Source: Strix aluco (lineage: Eukaryota > Chordata > Aves > Strigiformes > Strigidae). From it: a stretch of DNA of 64,000 bases. A model generated the notes under the pieces. That model did no database searches, was not told the DNA's origin, and saw only the letters and a list, made by a program, of their open reading frames with translations. The stretch spans positions 6,291,256 through 6,355,255 of the forward strand of contig NC_133954.1 in assembly GCF_031877795.1 (NCBI RefSeq), given 5' to 3'. Made by a program: the position numbers and the translations under genes. Below, one piece after another: positions 1 through 10,500 of the stretch; within the stretch, counting starts at the first letter, position 1; each line of letters starts with the position of its first letter.

Positions 1-1127
1 TTTTCTCATAACTGCAGGTGTCAGTAAGAAAACTATTAGATCCATGTCCCCAGCGGCCCCATGATGATCCCTCAATTGAAGCTACAAGTTCCTACACCCT
101 CCTGCCAACAGGCTGCGAGATGGCCCTGCCAGACAGGTGGGATTCGTTTCCCCAGGGCTGTTTGACCTCTGCAAGGAGGGAAACTGGATGCACAGCCTCT
201 GCACCCCTCACCAGGCTCGCAGCACGCAGGCTGCCCCACGTCACATCCCTGGAGGACAGTTGTCACAGCACTGCCACTGACTGCAACCAGCTCCAACAGC
301 ACCTGAGGACAAGGGAAGCAGTTTGACACCACCCCTGCCCAGGCACCACCGGTCTCTCCACCATGTTATCAGGGGAATGGATAAAAAAGAGCAGGAGAGG
401 AATGGGAGAGCCAGAGGTTCCCAGAGGAGCTTGGCAAGATGCCTGTCAGGAGCCAGAAAATAAACCCAAAATCTTTCCCTGAACAGCTCAAGGATTAAAA
501 CATCTGTCCTGGGACAGGCAGCATGAGGACTGGCAAAGGTTGGACACCGCCAGATGTGAAAAATCTTTGTCGAGGAAAAGCCTCACCATCCAAAGAGAGG
601 AAAATAAGAGCCTCAGCTCTTGATGGATGTGTCTGCAGTGAGCAGCAGAGGAGAAGGTGCCCTTTGCGTTCACTGCCAGCTTTTCTCCACAAAAAGCAAC
701 AGAGGATGAAAGCTTCACTGCAACACTGCTGAGATGGACAGAGCGCAGACTGCTCCCAGATCTACCCAGCAGCTCCCTCCTACGAAAAGCAGAGACTGTT
801 TGCAGTGTCTGTGCTGTAAAAGCCTGCCGCCCCTTTGGTGTGACCCCTGCCCACCTCTAACCTGATGTCCCTGGGCTGCACCACGTTCTCTGCACCGTGG
901 TCCCTGCTGTAGCTGGACCCAGTGGTTTGGGTGCTGCCTGGTGGGTGGTAATGTGGGAGGACCTTGACACTTTATGTTAAGCGAACTGATGGCATCAATG
1001 CCACAGCCATCTGCGCCCCTCTGGTCTCCTGGGGCCACAGTCTTCCTCTCTCCGCACTCCCTAGGGATTGCTACATGGTGTACTGGCACTGAGGCCAGTG
1101 TTTGGTATGTGACTTTGGCAGAAGATA

Positions 1128-1235
1128 GGATCCTTATCCCCATCTTACAGAGGGAGGAACTGAGATACAGAAAAGTGACTTGGCTTGGTTCAACTCAAGC
1201 ACAGCAGAGATGGAAAACCACGCTTCCCAGCTCTG
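1128..1235 (+). repeat. MIR-like SINE relic
   Basis: The segment reads like the conserved core and 3' part of a MIR element: a TTATCCCCATCTTACAG block, then GAGGAACTGAGATACAG, then GTGACTTGGCTTGG followed by an AACTC/AGCA block. This is the order seen in MIR consensus (TTATCCCCATTTTACAG, GAGGAAACTGAGGCACAG, AAGTGACTTGCCCAAGGTC). It is strongly diverged, as expected for a pre-avian element. The boundaries are approximate. Confidence 0.6.
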
Positions 1236-4200
1236 AGCAAATAATCCAGTCCACAGATGCAACATCCTACCCTGTTTGCCAACCACTATATTTTTGTTTG
1301 CTCTTGCTTTCAGAGAGAGGCTGAATTACCCCTAGTTACAATTCAAATTAGAGGAACTATAGCTTCTTCAGCCATCAGCACAGGGAAAACCAGCTGGAAA
1401 GGAAAAGGCGCTATCAGCTATGTCAGGGATTCAGATTGATTTTTCTCCCTATGTTCCAGAATATTTTGACATCAGAGTGAGACCAAGTGAGGAGAAATTT
1501 TCATCCCAGAAGAGCAATTGTTTGCTTTAAAAAGGTTTAAAGCTGCTAGGAAAGAGACTTAAATTTGAAGTGACCATTTAGCCATAACTGCAACTTTGCC
1601 AGCAATTTGCTATAATGTGGAATGACTCAGAAATACAAAACCAAGGGGAAAATCTCTTCCTTTGTTCAAGGGGGAAAAGAGATGTATCCTTGTTTAAAAC
1701 AGAACTGAAAGCTCTGCAATATTACATTGAATTCAGAGCAAAAACTGCAAAGAAAATACTCCTGAGTACCTGGTCCCAATCCTATCAGTCTCCCTCTAAC
1801 TGTTAATACTTGGTCCTCTTATTCACAACAGAGGGGTGTAAAATGGGGTGTGTAAATCAGTAAAGAACCAGATAAATCAATTCTGAAAATCACCTGCACA
1901 CTGTTATTTTCCTGTATCAAGTGATGTTTCAAGCTGCCACTTTTCCAGTTGGGTAGAAATCGCTGTGTCCCGTGGCCAGGGGAATGTGTTTGGCTTGTGG
2001 GTTCCTGTGCAAGGAGGGCAGGATGGTAAATCTCGGGTCTAAATGGGGAATATGGACCCTATAAGCCCAAACATGCATCTCCCAGTTGCTCTCCAGTTTG
2101 TGATTTCTCTCCTACTCCATGTGCCTGACACGTCAGACCCCATGGCCATGGGCCAAAATTTAAGCAGAGCCTTGTAGTGATGCAAGCAGCACGTAAGAGG
2201 TTTACTCCCAAATGCTCTTCTACCGTCTGTAACCCACTTAGTGTGTTAAAAACTCATCATAGCAATAAGCAGTGGGGATCTCATTAAGTGCCACCTATCA
2301 ACACTGAAGATACTGCTCTTGTATCTCTGCAAGAGCCTCTTTGGCAGATGACACGAGCCTGAAAACTGCTTTCACCAAACTAAATATGCCTCAATGAGAA
2401 AGCGCCACTCCTTCATACTTGGCAGAGTCATCTACAGTCATCATAAAAATAACTCAGCGAGGATTTAAAAGATCTTCTGTGAAGAGCAAGGAACAGCCAT
2501 ATCTGTGCCCTGGGATACCCCAGGCACCACCAGACCAGGACCAGACGCTGAAGCTGTTCCCTCCCAGCACCCAGAGCTCTGTGCCCTTTTCCACACCTAA
2601 AAATCATAACTCCCCCCTCAGCCAGAGCCTGGGAATGCCTGACACACACAGCCCCGCTCAGCCAGCTCGCTCATGAAGATGAATGATCCTATTTGATGCG
2701 ATGACACGAGCCAGTAGCTGGGGCCATCTCCCAGCTGCTATGAGGGCAAAGCAAAGCATTGAGGCTGACATGGAGAATGAGGCATCATCTGCATCTGTGG
2801 GGAAGGGAGAGACAGATTGCCTGATAATTAGCCCTGGGGGGCTAATGACACTTAAAGCATTTACAACCATCCCTCCGCCCAGTCCCCTGAATTGAACAGG
2901 GAAGCTGCAGCATGCAAAGGGCAGCAGGAGACCTTGCCATGCCAGAGGTGAAGTCTCAGCAGGACAAGCTGTGCTGGTTTGCAGTGGCAGGACTGTGAAC
3001 AGGATTTAGGCACAGAGCATGGCTTTGGGTCTTCCAGTATGAGTGCAAATTAGTGCTGCGCTTATGAGTTGTACTTGGTTGGCTGTGTCCATAAGCATGA
3101 AGGAAATCTGATTTCCCTCTGAACCAGTGAGACCAGATGTGGCCTTTGGAGGATAGCCAGGGAAGGGGATGGGGGATCTCCACCCTTGCAATCCACAGGC
3201 ACAACACCACAGCAGAGCTGGGCAAAGCTCAGACCTGAAAAGTCAGGAAGAACCTGCTCAAAAAACAACGAAGATGCAACATTGTTACCATTCTTGGGAA
3301 ATTAATTCCCCACACAAAGAAGTTTCTTTTCATTTGGTCAAAACCTTCCACTCTGATTATAATCAAAGCATCACATTCTGCCTTGTCTTCTCCCTGGTGG
3401 TGATAGGGTCACTGGTGATATCTCAGCAGGAAATTTCTAAAGGAAATGTCTTTCAAAACAAGCCTTTGCAATAAGAACATATCCATCTTATCAAAACGCC
3501 TTGTTCCCTGTTTTATTTTTAAACAAAATCTGCCCAGATGTGTGCTGTGAATCCATACCAGGCTGCATCACCCAGCCGTGCCTGTGGCTCGCTACAGCCC
3601 TGCGAGGCCAGGAGAGGAATTCAGGCATTTGCTACCCTCTGCTGTCCTCCTCCTGCTATTTCACCTCCCTCTAGCAGAGGCCACTGCTATTTTCCTCTCT
3701 CTTCTATGTCCCTATTCACCTGCCAGAGAAGAATCATCATCCTTTACATCAGAAGACACTGAGCCTTCCCAGGCGCCTTTGGGCTGAGCCTGCTGCCCCC
3801 ACAACCATCTGCTCCCCCAAACCACTCAGACACATCTCCCACATATGATCATCTCCACACGCAGAGTGCTTCCTTCTATCCCCCAGACTGCTTTTCCACA
3901 CTGCCCTTTCTGCTTTCCAGACAGTCTCCCTGCCCCTAACCCTACCCCTGTGCCGCTCCGCCCTCTGCATTACTCACAAATATGAAACAGCTCACAGGAG
4001 AGCTGGACTCTGACCGACTGAGCCCTTCTGCAGGTCTCAGAGAATGGCCTGGCATCACCAGGGTTAATTCTGAGGTGGTATCAGTGCAGTTCCTGCCTTT
4101 ATTAACAACCCTTGACCCTTCACGGAGGAAAACAAGCCAAGAGATAAATGCCAGCCTTGAATCTTTGGTGCCCACGTTGAATATTTATCACCATCAAGGT

Positions 4201-4470
4201 CATTTATCACAGGAAGAGAGATCAGGGCATAATTCCTTCCTAATGAGCCATGTTCAGCTGACTCCTGATAGGATCTGAAGTGTGGAATCCCTTTCTCTGA
4301 AATCGGTTATTTACCGCAGCTGCCGAGCTGTGCCGTGCTCCCCTGGGGAGCCGCGCGCCGCTGCCTGTCCCAAGGGTTGGGAGTTTCAAAGGGAGATAAA
4401 TGCGACCCGGCGCTGCTAACACAACTTGTGGATTCCCTACGATAACCAGTGTTGCTGTCTTTAGCAGAGA

Positions 4471-4507
4471 GATTATATTCTGCTCTCCCCTGGAGCAGAA
4501 TATAATC
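4471..4507. repeat. Perfect 15-bp inverted repeat with a 7-nt loop
   Basis: The left arm GATTATATTCTGCTC (4471-4485) and right arm GAGCAGAATATAATC (4493-4507) are exact reverse complements, separated by TCCCCTG. The structure could form a cruciform or an RNA hairpin. It is too short for a typical microRNA precursor, and the flanks do not extend the pairing. No matching second copy was noticed in the window. Confidence 0.9.
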
Positions 4508-7380
4508 ACCAAATCATCGGTCCCAGTCTGAAGCCCAAACCTAGTAGCTATGGTGACATTTCTAGGTGGTGCTCCCTGGATCCGGTCTAGTTGTTGCTCT
4601 GGGGCAGTGGGAGCCCAAAGAATCTCTTTAGGAGGCATCACGATCTCAGGAGATCCAGCTCTGGCTTCCATGGGCCCTCAAGGGCTGCAGAAAGGGGCAC
4701 ATTCCCTCTGTGCTAAACATCATAGAGGGATCAGAATCTCATGGCCAGGAGCCAGCCACCAGCATAAAGCACTTGTTCCTCTTGTAGCCCTGCAGTAGTT
4801 CCCTGGATGCCCTTAAGGAGTCCCCAAGGGACCGGCGCACCTTCTCATTCAGTGCTGAAGCTGATGACAGTTTTGTTTGACAAGTTTAATCTCCACCAGA
4901 GATCAAACTTGGGCACCTCTGTCTCCTTGTGAATCTGGACTTGGATGTACCCCAGCCTTAGCCAGATTTAACTTAATCCAGGTCTCCCCAGCCAATTTTA
5001 GGGGACCGATGTGAGGACATACAGGCTGAGATCCCGTGAGATCTGCCAGCAGGGAACAGGGTGCGACAGTGCCAGAGGCAGAAAGTAGGTCTGTGTTTGT
5101 ACAGCACAACAGGATGCTCCTCCATCCCTGGGCACTGCTGCAGTTCATACAAAGCCAAGGGAAAATGAAACCTCCTGGATGCAAAATGTCCACAAATCCC
5201 AGATCCCTCCTTTCTAGCCATGCAGGGATGCAGAAACTACTGAGATGCTCCTGTATCAATTCTCATTTATAAATGGAATTTGCATGTAAGCGTAACTCGC
5301 ATCTCTCTTTTAGGGGGAGGGAGGAAGGTTAATTCCTAGTCAGAACAATACAGGGAATGATCTTTCTATGCACTTACTGAAGCAGTGGTTGTGCTCTCTC
5401 CAGGATAAGCAAATGAATAACAAATGCTACAAGATGATAAGAAAGTGAATCTGTATTCTTGGCATTTTACTATGGGTGACCCAAGTTCAGCTTCATATGT
5501 GAGCCAGAATTTTGCATTTCAAGCAGACATCCAAGCTCTTTGCTATGGAAGAAGGGTATCCCTTCTCCTGACGCTGCAGCAGACGTTCTGTGACTGCTAA
5601 ACACTTTTTCTGAGAACTCACAAACAAATCCCTTAATGAGCTGATGAGCTAAAATGAATGCAAAAATAGGAAATTTCAAAGTGTCACACCTGCCTCAGAT
5701 CATATATATTTTTAGCCTGGTTCCCTCAGGAAATGAGTCCATGGAGTTGTTCAGAGTCTGTCCTGGCTGGCTGCCCTCTTTGTAATAACTTTTGAACACG
5801 AGTTTCAGTCAATTTTGACAGAGTGGAGATCTCAAAGATACTATCAAGCTCCTACACATTTAGTAAAAAGAGGTGATCGCAGAGAAAAGCCACAGCTGTG
5901 CCATGACTCAGCCTGCACCAGGCAGGAGGCGACGCGCAGCCCTGTACCATAAATCGAAAGGAAACCTTCCTTCGTTCTGCTGCTAGTCTGTGTTTTTATC
6001 CCAAGTGATTTCAGGCCAGACTTGGTTTATTTATGCTAAAACTGTCAGAGAAACTTGAGAGCTGGGGTGTAGGGGGATTTTTATTTTTTTTCTTTTTAAA
6101 GAAACACTAAAGATTCATTCATCCCATTATTCAGCAGGGCGAAGCTTTCTCCACAGGCACAGCCTGAAAACAAACAGCCTCCGGAGATGCTTGCTCAGCC
6201 CTGCCCTTTCCTTCTCCTCTCGCCAGGACGGAGGGGTGAGGCTGCCCTCACTGGATCTGGCCCCCACCCCTCCCGGCCAGGGGACTGCAAAATGTAAGGT
6301 TTTTCACTGATTTTCTCATGATTTCATCATTCTGGGAGGACAGGGAGGGAGGGCCGCCTTCGCTTGTCATGATCTTCCCCAAGAATAATTGCTGGTGCTT
6401 TCTACTGTCTCTAAGTTGTTGCGTGCTCTGTAGTTCTGTTGTATCTTAAACAAAGTGGTGGGTGTTTTCTGATTTCTCTTGGGTTTTTTTAACTTGTGCT
6501 GTTTTCTCATGTATACATTTTTTTCACAAGCCAGTAGGATGATTTGAACACATTTACCCTAAAAGCACTTCTCCCTCCCCCTACATCTCGCCTCCAGAAA
6601 CGCTGGTGCAAGTGAGAAGGAAATTTTAGCTTTACTCTTCCCAAGTTTCTGGCTGGCTGCGTATTTTAGCTCTTCACTTTTAGTTCTCAATGGACAATCA
6701 TAGGAACCCAAATCTCATTTCCAGAACAAACAGGAACATAAAGAAAACACACCCTTTTTAAGAGATTCCAAGAGATTACCTGAAGTGTCCCAGGCTTGAA
6801 TACAAACTTCCTGCTGGAAGCTGTGGGCTGAGCTCTTGCTTAGGATCCACCCAAGCTGGCAGAAAGAAATTCCCTTCTGGTATGTGGCCACATTTTGCTC
6901 TCCTTTGCTCAGCAACTTCCGTCATTTCTCCCTCTGAGACTTTTGGTGCATGTCATTTCCCCTCAAAACCACAATTTCCTATTTTCTTCAACATGTTCTA
7001 ATTTTTCCAGATACCCTCCACAGCCAGTTCTAGGTACCCTCATAGCTGGAGGCCCTGGAGTCTCCCTCTTGAGTTATGGGACAAACTCACCCTCAACATA
7101 GGCTTTCTGGGTTTTCCCCACCTCTTGGTCTGCTTTCCACCAAAAAAGCCTTGCATAGCACTCTCATCATCTACCTCCTCCTCCTTCCCTCTCTCCTACC
7201 ATGTCTCCTCTACTAGGTTATCCCCAGCTATATTCCCTCTAGTGCATCCCACCCAGATGGTGCCCTGAAGAAGGGCCATGTTTCCCACAAAGTTCAGACC
7301 TGGTGAGTGGGGCAGGAGACACGATGCTGCCCAGCCTGTGAGCGATCACTAAGGTGACAAGGAGAAGCAGCAGATTCCTC

Positions 7381-7394
7381 ATTGCCATGGTAAC
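7381..7394. promoter_or_regulatory. RFX-type X-box upstream of the ZPBP-like gene
   Basis: The sequence ATTGCCATGGTAAC matches the palindromic RFX X-box consensus (GTTGCCATGGTAAC and variants) at all but the first base; its reverse complement is GTTACCATGGCAAT. It lies 30 bp before the first in-frame ATG (7425) and 87 bp before the preferred ATG (7482) of the ZPBP-like gene. RFX2 is known to drive many spermiogenesis genes through promoter X-boxes, so the site suits a sperm gene. Binding and the transcription start are inferred. Confidence 0.6.
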
Positions 7395-7481
7395 AAAATA
7401 TTCCACACTGCGCAGCGGGGCAGAATGCTCTGTGCTCCAGGTGTCTGGCCAGACCTTGGGGGACCCAGGGTGTTGGGGACC

Positions 7482-7518
7482 ATGGGGATCCTGACTTTGG
7501 TGCTTTGTAGCTGCTCAG
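7482..7518 (+). CDS. ZPBP-like exon 1: signal peptide
   Basis: The exon encodes MGILTLVLCSCS plus the first base of the next codon, then a GTAAAA donor. The ATG sits in a good context (ACCATGG). The upstream in-frame ATG at 7425 would give a 31-residue leader with the same hydrophobic core; both starts remain possible. The phase-1 end matches exon 2. Confidence 0.65.
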
Positions 7519-10500
7519 GTAAAAGATGAGGGTGGAGGTGGAGATATTCTGCTCTGACTCCTTGGAGGGCCGAGGGCCTAGAAGAGGAGACCAGAGTGAG
7601 GTGAGCACCCTCCAAGCTGAGCCTGAGCACTGCCCCTCTGCTTTCCTCCTAGGACAGCCAGCGTCCCTTCCAGCCATCTCCAGCTGGGAACACCAAGGGG
7701 GTGAGCTCTGCAAAGCTGGACCTCCCTGAGCCCTGCGCTCCTCCTGCCTGGGTGAAGTAGTCTTCCCATCCAGCCTGTCTCCAGGGGCTGGTGAGAGGAC
7801 CCTCTCCTCGCTGCCCACTCCACCAATGACCTGGGCAGAGGATGTGGCGTCCCAGTCACAGCCAACACGAGCAGAGATGGCCCAGTCTGGTCTCCACCAG
7901 CTCTGCTTACCACAGCCGCACTTCTTGCCACTTATTCCTCCAGCTCCTGGCCTTTTCTCTCCTCTAAGCACATAAACAACCCCAGGCCTCCATGTAGGAT
8001 GGTCCCCAATGGGTCTGGGTCCATCCACATGCCACACAGGTTCCCAGCCTGCTCCAGCGGCTTCCCAACCCTCCTCTCTGCTCAGCTCCAGGCCTGCTTT
8101 TTGCAATGCCCTGAAATTCCTCAAATGTGTCCCCAGTTTTTGTCTCTCTTTCTCTGGACTAGGCCTTGTCTTCATCCACACAGCGAGCAGCCTGTATTCA
8201 CTGACCTGCAGCCCTATCAGGATGGAGTCAGCTGATCACACCTACCACTGGGTGCAGGACAGGGCAGGTAAGGTCCCAGCTCCTCTCATCTACACAGTCA
8301 GGAGCAAGCAGCTGCAATGGGCTCTGCTATTGTGAGGAATAGAGGGGTAGGAGGGGAAACAGCCACCCAAGGAAGAAGCAGGTCTGTGGAGCAGGTGAGG
8401 GGCACATGAAGACTGGGATCTCCTAAGACTGCATGTGTTGGGGGTTGCTGAACTGCAAAAAGGACATGAGTTATGGGGTAATACTTACTCCTTTTTCTGT
8501 CCTAATAAGGTCTGAGAAGTTTTGTTAAGAAAGTTTTCAGGCATTTGGATGGTTCTTTTGTAGAACTTGACATTTCTGGCAGAAGAGAGGGCACTGGGTT
8601 TCTTAATTTCTTCCCTCTCCCTCAATAACTTATCAGAGAAGGAAGGGGAAGAGCAGCTTTGAGGGTCCTTGTAGAGTCTCAGCAGTGGTTTAAGGAGACG
8701 AAATCTGGGACAGTCCAGGAGAGCATGACACAGCCACACAGTAACTAGGACAGCTCAGCAAGGACAGCCAACTCCTGGTGATCACCGTCAACCTCTCTGT
8801 CTCCTGCACTAGCCCCCAAGTTGTTGTCAGTCACCAAAGAGGGACATCTCCTCTTCCACCACTTCCAAGCAGGTGACAGTGGGAAGTACTCCTGCACCAT
8901 CTCCTACATGAAGCACGGGGTCCACGTGTCCCAGATATTTCACTACAGCATCTTTGGTGAGTCCAGCATCATGCTAACAAGCAGGGGGACCAAGAAAACA
9001 AGGGCAGGGAGGACAGAGAGGCCATGGGGTGAGAGGAGGGGTGGGACAATACTGAGCTCTCTGCACAAGAGAGCTCTCTCGGTAAGGGGGAAGAACCAGG
9101 CACCTTTCAGGGTTTTCTTCCACAGGCTACCATGTGCTTGGAGGCCTGGACACTGTGCTGCTCTTCCACAGCAAGCTCTGTGAGGATAAGTGGACCAGAA
9201 AGTTCCCGTGGGTTCTACAATATAAGCTGAGGCAGCTAGAGATCAAGCAGCACTGCAAACTCCAGGGCACTGCCACCTGCTTCCCCTCGCTCAACAACCC
9301 TTCGGATAAGTTCATCATCCAAGTACAGCTAGAAGGTAGAGCCCCGGGCAGAAGCTCCACAGCAGAGTCCCCAGGGGACAACGGAGGCAGTGGGGTGGAG
9401 TGAGAGGAATTCAGACCTCACAGTTCATGCTTGCAGGGGGAAGAGGGAGGCAGCACAGAGCTGAAGGGAGTGTAGTGAAATTAGGGGAAGGCAGTGGTGT
9501 TGAATGGCTAGATTTGTTGAGGGCTTTGCCCATCTCCTGCTGGAGCTGGGGCTGCCTGAGCTGCACCGGTGACTCTTTGTACTCTAGTGTCCCTCTTTGG
9601 GCCCCACTGGGACAAACACTGCAACTCTCAGGACATGGAGACAGTCACAGACTGCTACCACAAAACAGTCCGGCACAACCTCTGGCAGGTAAGCCCTGGG
9701 GCCAGTGTATGGCAAAGCAGGGAGGATGGCACAGGGTGGGGGGAGGTGGGGGGTTGGAACCAGGACACTCTCTCCAGTCCCAGGTAGCTTCAGCAGTGCT
9801 GGAATGAAGAAGAGCACCCCTAAGGGTTTGCTCACTCTCTCTGGGGCCCAGCTAGAGCTCCCACTCAGGCTGGTGTGCGGTGCATGTCCCCCCTGGCTCA
9901 CACACCCCAGCACCCGCACTATGGCACGGAGAGGACATTTCCTGTGCAACAAGGTCTCAGCTTCCTCTTGGACGCTAACATTGCCCTGCTGAGCTCTGCC
10001 TGCTCTGCACTCCCCAGGTCCAGCTCGCCCGTACCAGGTTCTTCAAGGAGCACAAGTCCTTCCATGTCACTGGGGCTGATATCCCCAGCATCAACTTCAC
10101 CAATGAGTTTGTCGGCTTCTTAAAGACCGAGCAGTGCAGCGGGGGCTATGGGCAGACCAAGCAGCTGCAAAGATGTCTCAACTGTTGCAGTAAGCCAAGA
10201 GTCCACAGCCCTTTGGTCCCCTCTCTCCTTTCCCCCAGCTTGTGTCTTCCTCTCCCCATGCACAGCTCCGTGTTTCTGGGCTCTTGTTGCTCTCCCCGCA
10301 CACTCCCAGCCCAGGGATTGTAGCGGACAGGGTAATTCTGAGCCCCGAAGCATCAGGGCTCAGTTTCTCTGACTTTTTGTTGATACAACTTTATCAAGCA
10401 GCCAGTGCCATTGCTTAGAAAGGCTTTTCTACTTGTCATCTCCTCAGTTGTATGCCCGCCAGGGACGGTCAGCCCTCCTAAGAACAGCCAGTGCTCCCCA

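Larger units (their letters stand above)
1..7380. other. Intergenic region upstream of the ZPBP-like gene
   Basis: No reading frame here looks like a conserved protein, and no run of exons with matching phases was found. The open frames are short (under about 145 codons), overlap on both strands and show no recognisable domain. The region holds a MIR-like relic near 1128-1235 and a perfect hairpin-forming inverted repeat at 4471-4507; otherwise it looks like unique sequence. The stretch around 4180-4320 is AT-rich with several TTTATCA-type motifs and could be regulatory, but this is only an impression. Confidence 0.6.

Noticed and set aside
7294-8181. 295-codon minus-strand open frame
   Set aside because: It is antisense to exons 1-3 of the ZPBP-like gene, has no domain or typical start, and is explained by GC-rich sequence without stops.
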